NCBI RefSeq assembly: GCF_001423525.1
Contig: NZ_LMOI01000019.1
Span: 208,538 to 272,537 of the forward strand
Length of the DNA: 64,000 nt
Source of the DNA: Arthrobacter sp. Leaf137
GTDB lineage: Bacteria; Actinomycetota; Actinomycetes; Actinomycetales; Micrococcaceae
Direction: 5' to 3'
Positions 53,114-63,199 of this stretch are shown here, in pieces; the first letter of the stretch is position 1; each line of letters starts with the position of its first letter. The notes under the pieces were generated by a model that had not been told where the DNA came from, did not search any database, and was given only the letters and a program-made list of their open reading frames with translations. The position numbers and the translations under genes were made by a program.

Positions 53114-55387
53114 CTATCCGAGTTCAATGTTCATGTCAGCAGCAGTGGTCCTGACGATCTCGATAACTTGATGAAGGAATTCGTTTTGGTGTGGTGCCGG
53201 GGACGCTTGTGGGATGGGCGCCGCGTCTGCATAAATCCGTTCTGCAATGATCCTGGCACGGTCCACTGTTGACCCCCGACCCGATTGCGCGTACGCATCC
53301 ATCCACTCAAGATTCTGTTGCGCGAACAGCCGCTCATGGGCCAGAACGAGCATACGCTCGCTCAATCGGTTGGCGAATTCGTCGAAGAGCGCCTGCTTTT
53401 CGTCGTCACTTGGTTCACCACCGCTCCAATCCACCGGGGATTGGATCATAAGCCAGGCTTGATCTTGCAGCCACGCCTGAAGATCCGCTACTGGATGCAG
53501 GTTTCGGTATTCGTCCTGATTCATAACCGCGAACCTGCGACTTAGAGCTTTGACCGTACCCCAGTGCGCTTTCTGCACCTCAGAGACAGATGCTCGTCCG
53601 AGGATTCCGTTCCAGCTCTGGTGGAAACCCTCAACAGCGTCGCGAACAGCTACAACCAGATTCGTACGGTCGTAAACGGGACGTGTATCGGCAAGCGTGG
53701 GACGGCTCCCGCTAATCAGCAGATTGTTCACTAAGCGCCTAAACTCAAGTACCGTTAGCGCATCTTGGGCCGGGTCCAGCTTTCGCTGGCAATCGGCGAG
53801 AAAGAACGCCGCGTCGCGGACCCGCGCCCTGAGTGGTCTTTCCGCAAAAATCCCGAGATCTGTGCCGATTTTAGCGAGAACCCCATCGCAAGAGTTGACG
53901 ACATGCAGCGCCCGGTCTGCAGGCGTGGGCAGATTGTCGCCGGAGACAGCATCGAAGTGTGTGAAGCATATATGAAGTTTTGATCCGTGGCCGCTACGGG
54001 CCATGGCACGCAGCAAGGTCACCGAGGCCGCCTGCATCGGCTGTTCGGCGTTGTCCACAAGTGCAACCGCATCCGCCTCGGCTATGAGACGAGTGAATTT
54101 AGTCGAAATGCTTGCCGCTGAATCTACTGTGTGACCGAGCCCTTCGGTGTCTAGAAGGACAAGCTTCGGATTCGGCCCCTCGTGCCATGTCGGCCTAAAT
54201 GGACCCGAAACGCGCACGCCGTCAACCAGCGGCGTCAGGAGCCGCCCAAATCCGAGTTTCGAATTACTCGTGAAACGTCGCAGTTGTTTGATGAAGTCAC
54301 CGCGGTCACGAGTGCTCCAGGTCCAGGAAACCGGCCAACCTTGCTTATTGCGCCTGAGCTCCCCCGTGGCGGGGATGAGCTCAAATCTTCGGCGCATTTC
54401 GTCCATAAGCGAATCGATAAGCGCGTGCACCTTATCGTCATCCCGGAGACGCTCGTCAAGGCCTTCTTCGATCAGTTCGGCAAGGGCGCGAAGGTCTTCA
54501 GTAGATATAGGAGTGAGTTCCTCCTCAATTTCCTTAGCTGCCGAGGCCGCCACTTCGTACACCCGGTCAACAAGACTTTCAATTATCTCATTCGTCTCCT
54601 GCAATGAAAGCACGCCGAGTTCAGGCATACCGGCCTCGGAACTGGACAAGGTCGAGCCAAATGACGTGGCTGCAAGTAGGGATGACGCCGGTATGGAAAC
54701 CTCAGTCTCGGCGACCTCCACACCATCCCCAAGCACATAATTGAAACGGAATCGTTCGTCCTTATGACGCAACAGGGCTCGTCGAACTTCGCTTCTTTCT
54801 TCTTGCCGGTGTGCGGCAAGCACGGCTTGCAGTACGCAGTCCTCCAGATGCTGAGTAACCTCACCCAATGAGAAGAAGGTGACGACAGCTGCGAAGTCAC
54901 CGTCCGCCAGGACGACCTCCGTGTCCGCGATCGTAGTTCGTCCTGTGGCAGTCGTTGGAAACCTCTCTTCTTCCGGATCGGTGCCAATCAGCTGTCGCAG
55001 GACTGTCGTCTTTCCTGCGCCAGTAGTACCGAGCAGTAGCACCCTGCGGTATCCGCTGGTCTTAGAAGGTAGCGGCAGAAGGATTTCTCGGATCGTCCTG
55101 GTATCGGACTCTTCGGGATCCATCGAAGCATAAAAAATTTCCACAACGCGTGTTTCATATCGATCTGCGGCTGCGGATCGAGCCGATAGTGACCACCAGC
55201 GCTCATCAGCAAGTAACTCATCCAGCTCCAAGATGAGACGGTCGGCGGTCTTCTCTTCGCGCGTCCCGAGGCCATACCTCATCCGCTTACCCGGCTTGCC
55301 CGTCTTAGGATTTAAAACCGCCGGGTGGCGAAATATAACACTCCAACCAGCCCTGTTTTGACTCTTTGTTTTGCTTGCCGAATACAC
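53114..55387 (-). CDS. Large P-loop GTPase with N-terminal GWSVIFRHP domain
   Basis: 757 aa. Residues 14-65 (GWSVIFRHPAVLNPKTGKPG then ELDELLADERWW) form a small domain of unknown role. A G1 loop LLLGTTGAGKTTVL (118-131) follows; later LVLLDTEGLGHTVD is a G3-like motif and ICFTHFD a G4-like motif, suggesting a septin/AIG1/dynamin-like GTPase. Between G1 and G3 lies a roughly 280-residue helical insertion. It has no membrane segment. It is located between the ssp operon and a PLD-helicase gene, all on the minus strand. Function unknown; it has the look of a defence NTPase. Confidence 0.65.
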   Translation of the reverse strand: MYSASKTKSQNRAGWSVIFRHPAVLNPKTGKPGKRMRYGLGTREEKTADRLILELDELLADERWWSLSARSAAADRYETRVVEIFYASMDPEESDTRTIREILLPLPSKTSGYRRVLLLGTTGAGKTTVLRQLIGTDPEEERFPTTATGRTTIADTEVVLADGDFAAVVTFFSLGEVTQHLEDCVLQAVLAAHRQEERSEVRRALLRHKDERFRFNYVLGDGVEVAETEVSIPASSLLAATSFGSTLSSSEAGMPELGVLSLQETNEIIESLVDRVYEVAASAAKEIEEELTPISTEDLRALAELIEEGLDERLRDDDKVHALIDSLMDEMRRRFELIPATGELRRNKQGWPVSWTWSTRDRGDFIKQLRRFTSNSKLGFGRLLTPLVDGVRVSGPFRPTWHEGPNPKLVLLDTEGLGHTVDSAASISTKFTRLIAEADAVALVDNAEQPMQAASVTLLRAMARSGHGSKLHICFTHFDAVSGDNLPTPADRALHVVNSCDGVLAKIGTDLGIFAERPLRARVRDAAFFLADCQRKLDPAQDALTVLEFRRLVNNLLISGSRPTLADTRPVYDRTNLVVAVRDAVEGFHQSWNGILGRASVSEVQKAHWGTVKALSRRFAVMNQDEYRNLHPVADLQAWLQDQAWLMIQSPVDWSGGEPSDDEKQALFDEFANRLSERMLVLAHERLFAQQNLEWMDAYAQSGRGSTVDRARIIAERIYADAAPIPQASPAPHQNEFLHQVIEIVRTTAADMNIELG

Positions 55388-55404
55388 GATCAGACCCCGC
55401 CCCT

Positions 55405-55422
55405 GTTGTACAAGTGTTGTAC
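55405..55422. promoter_or_regulatory. GTTGTAC repeat with TTGTACAA palindrome upstream of the GTPase
   Basis: GTTGTAC occurs at 55405-55411 and 55416-55422, one helical turn apart; the first is part of the palindrome TTGTACAA. It begins 18 bases upstream of the GTPase start codon, in the 245-base gap to the helicase gene. Candidate repressor site only. Confidence 0.35.
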
Positions 55423-55632
55423 CACAGTGTGCTTCGACTCGCAGCGGCCGTCAAGAGGGACCAGCAGACGTGCTCAATAGTCCTCACCATGCGTCGCCCG
55501 CCCGTCACCTCCTGGAGCGCACCGAAGACAGTGCAAGAATGTGATCAAACGCGGCGGCTACGAAGTAGGCGACATCGGATTCATGCCCACGATTATCATC
55601 TTGTGTGCACTGAAAGCCCACTAGAAGTAAAG

Positions 55633-58600
55633 CTACTGCGCCACTGCAGCTGCCGAGGCAAACACATCCGCCGGCATTGCCCGATGCAGCCTCCAGGTAA
55701 TTGCGATTGGCTTCTCGCCAGAGTGCTGCACATAGTCCACCTGTCCTAGGCAGGTGTAAGGAACCGTCAGCCCGGTCTCGTCGTCGGCTGTGTCCCGCGT
55801 AAAAATCAGCACCCTCGAACCATGCGAGGCCCGGTCAAGATAGCGGCGCCCCGTGGGGCTCGTCGGTGACGTCGCATTCTGCGATTCCCAGTGGAACAGC
55901 TCCGGACTGATGGCATAGTCCTTGTACATCGTGGTCGCTGAATGCTTTTTGTCGTCCTTGTTCAGGGTGACAAAGAAGGCATCTGTGGAAGTTGCAGGAC
56001 ACCATGCAACGCCCTCGCGGTGCTGCACATTCTTGCCCTGTTCCAGCGAGCCGTACTGCAGCGCCGCCAGAACCTCCTCACGCCGGTAAGTGGCGTGGGA
56101 CAGCAACGGGATGTGCTGCAAACCTGCGCCGAGGCTCTTCGCTGCATGTTTGGACGCCGCCACTCCCAGCTTCACGACCTGGCGGATCTCGCGGCACACA
56201 AACTGGTAGCCGCGCAGGTGGTCCAGCCCGTCGTCGTACGTTGTGAACCCGCCGCCGTCATCCCACAGCGTGTAAAAAAGCATTCGCGCGAAAGCTTGCT
56301 CGCGCATGCCAAGTTCCCAGTAACGAGGTGCGTCCGGAGCAACCAGCATGGAATAGGCAGCGGCGCGTTCCGGGTCGTCCACGTGAATCAGCGCAGCCAT
56401 CCGGCCCAGCAGCTTCTTTTCCTCCGCGTCCGACAGGTCCTCAATTCCCCCACGAAGCACGATCTCCAGGGGCGAGAACCCCTCGATCAACCTTGCATGG
56501 CGGAGGTAGCCGGTCCACGAGTCCCTGGTGGAACGGTATATCGTCTTCACGTCGTTCCCCGACCGCTCCAGATAGGCCTCCAGCTCGGTCTCGGCATACG
56601 AGGCAATGCCCCGGACCAGCTGTGCCCGGTTGAACCGGAGCTGTGCCTTAATGTTGTCCAGCACCACATTCTGTGCCACCCGGTCCAGCACGATCTGGGA
56701 GCCGGACGGCAGGTAAGGGAACTCATCCTCGACAGCCTTCTCCAGCTCCTTGCGCCCGTAGCCGGTCAGCGCCCGGTAGCGCAGATCAAAGCGGAACTCA
56801 CGGCGCTGCTGGCCGATGAAGTCCAGGACCGTCAGCACCGCTTTGCCCTCGGCACGGCGCAGCCCGCGTCCCAGCTGCTGAAGGAAGATTGTGGCACTCT
56901 GCGTGGGCCGGAGCAGCAGGATGGTATCCACCTGCGGCAGGTCCAGGCCTTCATTGAAAAGGTCGACGGCGAAGATGCAGTTAATTTCCCGCTTACCCAG
57001 GCGCCGGAGTGCTTCCTCGCGGTCAGCATTGTCAGTGGTGCCGTCGACGGCGACGGAAGCAATACCGGCTCGGTTGAACACCTCGGCCATGTAGTGGGCG
57101 TGCTGCACAGAGACACAGAAGCCGATGGCCCGCATCTGGTCCGTGCTGGTGACCTTGTCCCTGAGTTCGCGGATCACCTTGGCAGCGCGGGCGTCGTGGC
57201 CGGTGTAGAGGGCGCTCAGCTGGGTGGTGTCGTAGCTGCCGCGCTTCCATTCCAACTGGCTCAGGTCCACGTCGTCCGAAACGCCGAAGTAGTGGAAGGG
57301 CACGAGCAGGTCTGCGTCCAGGGCGTCCCAGAGCCGCAGTTCACTGGCGGTGCGGCCGTCGAAGAATTGCTTGGCGACGTCGACGCCGTCGCCACGTTCA
57401 GGTGTAGCCGTGAGCCCGAGAAGCTGCTGCGGTTTCAGATGGTCCAGCAGGCGGCGGTACGTGGGCGCCATGGCGTGGTGGAACTCATCGATGACCACGA
57501 TGTCGAAGAAGTCAGGCTCCAGCTGCTCGATCCCGAGGGAAGACAGCGACTGGACGGACGCGAAGATGTGCTTCCACTCCCGCGGCTTGTGGTCCCCCAC
57601 GTAGAGCTCACCGAAGGCGCCGTCCTGCATGACGTCACGGTAGGTTCGCATCGCCTGTTTCAGGATCTCCTGCCGGTGAGCGACGAACAGTAGCCTGGGG
57701 CTTCTGCCCGTGGCCTCGGAGAGGCGCTTGTAATCCAGGGCCGCGATGATCGTCTTTCCGGTTCCGGTGGCGGCGACCAACAGATTGTGGTTGAAGCCCT
57801 TGAGACGCTCCCCTTCCAGGTCCTCCAGCATCTCCTCCTGATGGAGGAACGGCTGAATCTCAAGACCGGTAGTTGCATCCGGAGCCGCCGTGCGACGGCC
57901 GCCGTTTCGTTCCAGCGCAGCGTCCAACCTTTCTCCGTCACGCTCCGGGTCGTAGCTTTGGAAGGTCCGCTGCTCCCAGTAGCTGTCGAAGGTGACCTCG
58001 AACTTCTGCAGGAGGGCGGGCGTTGCGACGGAACTGAGGCGGACGTTCCATTCCAGCCCGTCTAGGAGTGCAGCCTGGCTCAGGTTGGAGCTGCCTACGT
58101 ACGCGGTATCGAACCCGGTGTTACGGCGGAACAGCCAGGCCTTGGCATGCAGCCGAGTTGCCTGCGTTTCATAGCTGATCTTCACCTCGGCCCCGAACCG
58201 GTTGACGAGCTCGTCAATGGCGCGGCGTTCGGTGGCGCCCATGTAAGTTGTGGTGATGACCCGGAGCTTGGCGCCGCGCTCCTTGAGTTGCTCAAGGGCA
58301 GGCTCTAGGAGCCTGAGGCCGGTCCAGCGGACAAAGGCGCAGAGAAGGTCCACTGTGTCGGCGGACCCGATTTCGGCCCGGAGTTCCGCGGCCAGGTTGG
58401 GTTCGTCCTTGCTGTTGGTGAGAAGCGCGGAGTCGGACAACCTGGTGGTGGGCCGGCGGAGTTGCCGGCGCTTGAGTAAAGCTGGGCGGTGGAGGGACTG
58501 GAGTTGGGTTGGACCCGGTGCGATTTCGTCGCCGGCGCCCAGTTCTTCGAGGAGCTTGTTTGCCAGGGCCACGCGGTCGGCTGGTTTGGCTGCAGCTAGG

Positions 58601-58794
58601 GCCTTGCGGACGGCGTCGGCGACATGGCGGGAAAGGACGTCGGAAGAATCGTCATCATCAATCGCGGCGAACGTCGCATATAGCCCGGTCTCGCTATTCA
58701 GTGAATCCTCTAGTGATTCCGTGTTGAGCAACTCATACAAGCCTTCGGGCAGCGATGGCGCACCCACTGTAAATGGACCCACGAATTTATACAC
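55633..58794 (-). CDS. PLD-nuclease / DEAD-type helicase / DUF3427 protein
   Basis: 1053 aa. N-terminal phospholipase-D-like half with RLHAKAWLFRR and TAYVGSSNLSQAALL (HxK plus N/S), followed by a superfamily-2 helicase: motif I AATGTGKTIIAAL, motif II VVIDEFHHA, motif III GLTATPERGD, motif VI QQLGRGLRRAEGK. The C-terminal DUF3427 region contains RDSWTGYLRHARLIEGF. Such proteins combine DNA unwinding with a possible nuclease and are frequent in defence islands. Start is GTG 58794. It ends 245 bp before the GTPase gene on the same strand. Confidence 0.85.
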   Translation of the reverse strand: MYKFVGPFTVGAPSLPEGLYELLNTESLEDSLNSETGLYATFAAIDDDDSSDVLSRHVADAVRKALAAAKPADRVALANKLLEELGAGDEIAPGPTQLQSLHRPALLKRRQLRRPTTRLSDSALLTNSKDEPNLAAELRAEIGSADTVDLLCAFVRWTGLRLLEPALEQLKERGAKLRVITTTYMGATERRAIDELVNRFGAEVKISYETQATRLHAKAWLFRRNTGFDTAYVGSSNLSQAALLDGLEWNVRLSSVATPALLQKFEVTFDSYWEQRTFQSYDPERDGERLDAALERNGGRRTAAPDATTGLEIQPFLHQEEMLEDLEGERLKGFNHNLLVAATGTGKTIIAALDYKRLSEATGRSPRLLFVAHRQEILKQAMRTYRDVMQDGAFGELYVGDHKPREWKHIFASVQSLSSLGIEQLEPDFFDIVVIDEFHHAMAPTYRRLLDHLKPQQLLGLTATPERGDGVDVAKQFFDGRTASELRLWDALDADLLVPFHYFGVSDDVDLSQLEWKRGSYDTTQLSALYTGHDARAAKVIRELRDKVTSTDQMRAIGFCVSVQHAHYMAEVFNRAGIASVAVDGTTDNADREEALRRLGKREINCIFAVDLFNEGLDLPQVDTILLLRPTQSATIFLQQLGRGLRRAEGKAVLTVLDFIGQQRREFRFDLRYRALTGYGRKELEKAVEDEFPYLPSGSQIVLDRVAQNVVLDNIKAQLRFNRAQLVRGIASYAETELEAYLERSGNDVKTIYRSTRDSWTGYLRHARLIEGFSPLEIVLRGGIEDLSDAEEKKLLGRMAALIHVDDPERAAAYSMLVAPDAPRYWELGMREQAFARMLFYTLWDDGGGFTTYDDGLDHLRGYQFVCREIRQVVKLGVAASKHAAKSLGAGLQHIPLLSHATYRREEVLAALQYGSLEQGKNVQHREGVAWCPATSTDAFFVTLNKDDKKHSATTMYKDYAISPELFHWESQNATSPTSPTGRRYLDRASHGSRVLIFTRDTADDETGLTVPYTCLGQVDYVQHSGEKPIAITWRLHRAMPADVFASAAAVAQ

Positions 58795-58990
58795 CGGCCC
58801 AGGTTATGGGATGCTGAGTGTTTCGACGGCCAACTCGCCTGAATCCCCGTCTAAATTTGCCGGTATTAGTAACGAGGCGAAATGGGCCTAAGCACAGCAG
58901 TTGGCGGAGTGTGTTTCGGGTTAATCCTTCCCATTCCATTTTCAATAGTTTATTTGGAACGCGACCAATCCCCATGCTCAACACGTTCAT

Positions 58991-60013
58991 TTATCGACGC
59001 AAATTGGCGGTCAACGCAGCATATGCCAGGGGAGCTCGGCGATCATATCTGGGATATCTCGCTGACTCGATGACTGCAGGCAGAGTGGTGGAGGCCGCTA
59101 TTGTCGCGGCACCGACACCCAATCCAAGTTCAAGCATGCTGTCGCTCGAAACTACACTGTTAGCCATGCCCATTCCATTGCCAATGAGTGCGCCAACGGT
59201 GCCGAGCAGAACTCTCGGCCACCGTCGACGATTCATGCCTTCGCGAAGCAACCCGATCTCATCTTCAACTTCTTCTCGTACGTGTCTTTCCCACAAGGAA
59301 ATATCGGTCGAGGATATTTGTGAAGCCGCTAGAAACTTGTCGTCGATCCAATGCCTCAGTCGACGCAGCTCCGAATTGTAACGATCTTTAAAATCCATGA
59401 TTTCACTCGGGGCGATGGAAATGCTCGGGCCCGGTAGCACCTCGTGGATTGACCGATAAATAAACCGGCTTCGATCGATTCCCTCAATATCGGCCCTAGA
59501 GGCGTGGATTGCACGCTTGTCATCGGTGACTGGTTTGTAGCTTGTTGAGCCGTCCGCGCTGAGACTTGATGCCATCAAGCCCGCAAGAAGGGACATGTAC
59601 CACCCGGCTATATTGCTATCTACTCGGAGCCATCCGGGCGATTCACTATGATTCGAAACGTGCCCCTGTCTTTCTAATTGATTACGAACCGAGTAGAGCA
59701 GCTTCTCAGCACGCATGCTGCTCCTTGCAGGGTAGTCCAAATCGTCGCTCGCTCCCGCAGGCGCATTTTGAAATTCTCTAAAAGCTCGACTGATCTCGTC
59801 TTGAACGTACTGTTCAGATAGTGTTGGTGTCGGATCTATCATTTGCAGCAACCCGAGATCAATCAATTCAGCCATGTACGGGTTGTCTCGAACCCCTGAT
59901 TGTTCGGATTCAGGCACGATTGTGGCCACTTCGTCCCAGTACAGAAGCGTCCTGCTGAGCCAACCGGTCGGCGGGAGGGTCATCTTTGGATAATAGAGAG
60001 CGGCATCCTTCAT
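58991..60013 (-). CDS. DUF6236-family protein
   Basis: 340 aa. The N-terminus LYYPKMTLPPTGWLSRTLLY then WDEVATIVPE is the DUF6236 pattern. The middle is helical, and the C-terminal part has a glycine-rich, possibly membrane-associated stretch (LLGTVGALIGNGMGMANS, GLGVGAATIAAS). Function unknown; these proteins occur sporadically in accessory regions. It is divergent from the DUF4365 gene (67-base gap). Confidence 0.65.
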   Translation of the reverse strand: MKDAALYYPKMTLPPTGWLSRTLLYWDEVATIVPESEQSGVRDNPYMAELIDLGLLQMIDPTPTLSEQYVQDEISRAFREFQNAPAGASDDLDYPARSSMRAEKLLYSVRNQLERQGHVSNHSESPGWLRVDSNIAGWYMSLLAGLMASSLSADGSTSYKPVTDDKRAIHASRADIEGIDRSRFIYRSIHEVLPGPSISIAPSEIMDFKDRYNSELRRLRHWIDDKFLAASQISSTDISLWERHVREEVEDEIGLLREGMNRRRWPRVLLGTVGALIGNGMGMANSVVSSDSMLELGLGVGAATIAASTTLPAVIESARYPRYDRRAPLAYAALTANLRR

Positions 60014-60080
60014 TTTCAGGATCTTACCCGCGCCGTCTACGCGAAGCCGCCATAGTCCTGCCCGCGCCGCGGGTCACGGT

Positions 60081-61247
60081 GTGATCCAACTTCATGCGGT
60101 GCGCGACGGGTATACTTCGAGCCCCATGATTGACGACGCGGCGGGCATTGTGGGCAACCACTCCTTCGGGCTGATTTCTTGTCTGACCATGCGACGATTG
60201 GGCAAATTGAATGAAGGCGGCCGCCCCGGTGGCCCCTTGTGGAATGGATACATATTGAGTAGTGATGATCAGTGGCCCACCCGCCAGGCGACTGCAATAA
60301 CGGCGGCAGTCGGGGTAACGAAGACACAGCTTTTCTTCCAAGAGACTGCGAAGTGGCTCTTTCGCGAACAGCCGCTCGAGGACTACGGCATCGATGCCCA
60401 TGTAGAAATTGTCGAAAGCGGGAACGTAAAGGGGCGCCTCTTCGCGCTGCAAATCAAGTCCGGCGATAACTGGCTAAGACCCTCCGCCACCGGGGGCTGG
60501 AATTTTTACCCGAAAAAGAAACACGTCACGTACTGGCAAAACCATTCACTTCCGGTTGCCATAGTCGTATGGCATGAAAGCAGCGACACACTGTACTTTC
60601 GGGAGGCCTCACCCCACACTCTCGAAAAGACGGGGTCCGGTGGGTGGCGACTACACTTCGGGATCGACGATTTGCTCGCCGAGTCTGCGCTTCCCACCTT
60701 GACCCGGTTGTCAATGGGTAACACCTATGATCTGCGTCTTCGCGAACTTAGGCTTCTCCTCCCGTGGATGCAAAGGATTGCCCAAGGCCAGCGTCTCATT
60801 TTGGAGGCCGATGAATGGGTCAACAAGACTTGGGGAAAAGGCAATCTTGAAATCACCGCTATTGCCGAAGACGGAACGAAACACCCGCTCGGCAAATGGG
60901 GTGTTGCTCTCGGTAGCGAACCCTACGAGACAGCCCTTCCCGCATTGTTTGGATGGGCGGATCTCGTAATGAATCCCGATGTCGAGTGTGACTTGGAAGA
61001 AGAATACGGAGCCGACACGGACTGGGAGTCGGTACATTGGACAGATCTCATGCCTCCTGACGGGGAGTGGCGAACGGAAGAAGAACATGAGACTGATAGG
61101 GACCACGAAGCCATTCGTCCCTATGCAAACTCCATAAACGAAATCGATCACTGGAGTCTGGAACTCCGACTGAACAAGATCGGACGAGCCTTCTTGCTTC
61201 TGGACGAGTATGCCCGACAGGGCCAGCAGCTCCAGCTAGGGCTGTAG
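60081..61247 (+). CDS. DUF4365-domain protein
   Basis: 388 aa as written from GTG 60081. The DUF4365 core is FFQETAKWLFREQPLEDYGI then GRLFALQIKSGDNW and HSLPVAIVVWHE, a restriction-endonuclease-like fold with D...E/QxK-type residues (DYGIDAHVE, QIKSG). The C-terminal 180 residues are acidic and unassigned. Residues before about 75 do not look conserved, so the real start may be a later codon such as ATG 60126. A nuclease role in defence is plausible by fold but untested. Confidence 0.65.
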   Translation: MIQLHAVRDGYTSSPMIDDAAGIVGNHSFGLISCLTMRRLGKLNEGGRPGGPLWNGYILSSDDQWPTRQATAITAAVGVTKTQLFFQETAKWLFREQPLEDYGIDAHVEIVESGNVKGRLFALQIKSGDNWLRPSATGGWNFYPKKKHVTYWQNHSLPVAIVVWHESSDTLYFREASPHTLEKTGSGGWRLHFGIDDLLAESALPTLTRLSMGNTYDLRLRELRLLLPWMQRIAQGQRLILEADEWVNKTWGKGNLEITAIAEDGTKHPLGKWGVALGSEPYETALPALFGWADLVMNPDVECDLEEEYGADTDWESVHWTDLMPPDGEWRTEEEHETDRDHEAIRPYANSINEIDHWSLELRLNKIGRAFLLLDEYARQGQQLQLGL

Positions 61248-61626
61248 AGCCAAGTCGTTTTAAAGTTCCTAGCCAGGGTCTATTTGCGTATGTACATGAC
61301 GGGTACATCGTTCTCAGCAACGCAAGTTCGGATTCTGCTCACAACGTACGAGTGAAGTTTTAAGAGATGACGCACCGCGAGCCGGACGACCCAGGCCTCA
61401 TGCCGTTCGGCCTACGTTCAGATAACGCCTTCCACCTGCAGAAGTTCGCAGGCATTTAGAGTCACATGAAGACTAAAACGTTGATGAAGCCCCGACAGGC
61501 AGTCGGACTTCCGATTCCTACAGCCTTGCTCCAGAGCCCGTTTGGCGGCGCAACCACGGGCGCGCGTTTTGGCCTTCGACTTTACCTTGAGTGGGTCACT
61601 GAACACGGCAACCACAAAACAGAAGC

Positions 61627-61779
61627 TTGCTGGCGGAGGACATCGGTGTAGTTTTCTCGGGCTACGTCTTCCCAAAACTAGAGACGCTACCTGCAGAGTA
61701 CTACTCGACAATTGAAGAGTCAGTCGACCCGGAACTCACTCCCGACGATCTCCCACGTGACTCGACCGACCCGTGTTAA
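61627..61779 (+). pseudogene. Orphan coding fragment within a gene-free gap
   Basis: In one plus-strand frame 61627-61779 reads LLAEDIGVVFSGYVFPKLET then LPAEYYSTIEESVDPELTP, an acidic, protein-like sequence with a TAA stop. Its only start is a TTG, and a stop lies just upstream, so it looks like the end of a lost gene. The remaining part of the 528-base gap 61248-61775 holds nothing I recognise. Confidence 0.35.
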
Positions 61780-62909
61780 AACACAGGTATTCCGTCCACT
61801 TGGGTAACCGGAGGAGCTACTCCCAGTGCCGCAATCGTTGCAGCCCAGACCTCACTGGCACCATCCTGAGCGAATATCGCGTCCATAAGGGGAAACCCTT
61901 TGCTTTTGGCCTCGAAACCCATGGCCAGCCACAGATAGAAGAACGTCACGCCCGAGGGAAAAGCAGGCGGTTCTGGCAACTCCGGCGCTCCCATCCTGCT
62001 GCGCTTTTCATCTTGAAAATTCATCCATCGGTTGGCAAAGTCCGAGAGGTGCGGGCCCCACGCATCCAACGCGTTCCGCATGTCAATAACACTGGCAATG
62101 CCCAGACCGCGAAGATTCTCAAGCCTGCTCTCAAGGTACTTCACGTCCTGTCGTAGCTTTACCGAACGATTGCGCACAGCCGCTATTGCCTCGTCAAGCT
62201 TCTTGAGCTTCGCGTCGTGTCTCACGACCGCTGTCAGGGTTGCCAAATCGAGGGCGAGGTCGGTGGTGTTCCCCTTAACTGCTTCATCTGCCTCCACTTC
62301 ATACTTGGCAAGCCCATCCCGGAGAGCCATGAATTCGTAGTCGACCAACTCAAGGACACCAGCCAGCATGGAAAAGCGACGACTCATCGGCTCGGGAATG
62401 GTTTCTTGCTTATAGCCGAGGTCATGCTCAATCTCTGCCCAGGCATGTTGTACGACCGTTCGAATTTGGATTTCGAAGCGCAGGGACTTGTACCGATCGT
62501 ACTCCGCGAGCTTTGATCGACTAACACTGATTTGGGCAACTCTATGTACTGAGCGGTATCCGAACTCACGTGTGCCAAGTTGCTTGCCCTTGTCAACCGA
62601 CCTGCTGTCATCCACCAAGAACTCGTCCTCGATAATCTTCACTATCCGGTCAATGTCATCCGAGAAGTAACAGGTGATTCGCAGCCCGAGCAGGTCATGA
62701 AGTGACGAGAACCCCTCATAACTGGCATCTGGCCGTGAGAGCTTTCGCTTTGCACTCTTCTCAGTTTTGACTCGGTGATCGATCGTGTGCACAACAACGC
62801 CGTTGTGGCGCAGCAGTTCCTTTAAGAGCCCCTTAATAGTCAGCCCGAACTCTTCCATCCCATCGACGGCCTCTGCATACCTAGCGGCGCCGCTCCCCAA
62901 TTTCGTCAT
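61776..62909 (-). CDS. RelA/SpoT-domain (p)ppGpp synthetase-like protein
   Basis: 377 aa. The synthetase domain shows LHDLLGLRITCYFSDDIDRI, EFGYRSVHRV (117-123) and FEIQIRTVVQHAWAEIEHDL (145-164), but no HD hydrolase domain. The C-terminal 210 residues are helical (KLDEAIAAVRNRSVKLRQDV) with no TGS/ACT domains. Small alarmone synthetases are about 210-260 aa; the longer form matches the size of toxin-antitoxin fusions such as CapRel, which sense phage. Whether it makes (p)ppGpp or modifies tRNA is not decidable from sequence. It is the last island gene before 290 bases of empty sequence. Confidence 0.75.
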   Translation of the reverse strand: MTKLGSGAARYAEAVDGMEEFGLTIKGLLKELLRHNGVVVHTIDHRVKTEKSAKRKLSRPDASYEGFSSLHDLLGLRITCYFSDDIDRIVKIIEDEFLVDDSRSVDKGKQLGTREFGYRSVHRVAQISVSRSKLAEYDRYKSLRFEIQIRTVVQHAWAEIEHDLGYKQETIPEPMSRRFSMLAGVLELVDYEFMALRDGLAKYEVEADEAVKGNTTDLALDLATLTAVVRHDAKLKKLDEAIAAVRNRSVKLRQDVKYLESRLENLRGLGIASVIDMRNALDAWGPHLSDFANRWMNFQDEKRSRMGAPELPEPPAFPSGVTFFYLWLAMGFEAKSKGFPLMDAIFAQDGASEVWAATIAALGVAPPVTQVDGIPVF

Positions 62910-63199
62910 GAATCAGAGGATATCCCGGACCTGCTGCACCGGCTCGAAGTCGGGACTGATAAAGTCCGAAGGGAAAACAACGGACCCACCAGATCCGGGT
63001 CCATTTTTCCAGTTGTTCAGCAAGCCACATCCCGGCCATCGCCTGGGCCGTACGAATCAGTAACGACTGCGAACGTCACTCTTTCCCAGCTTAAGGACTA
63101 CTGGCGACAGATCAAAAGCTAGCATGAAGACAGGCTGACTTGGTCTCGATGTTTCTGCTTGGCATGTGACATCAACTGCCGCACGTATATCCTTCGGGG

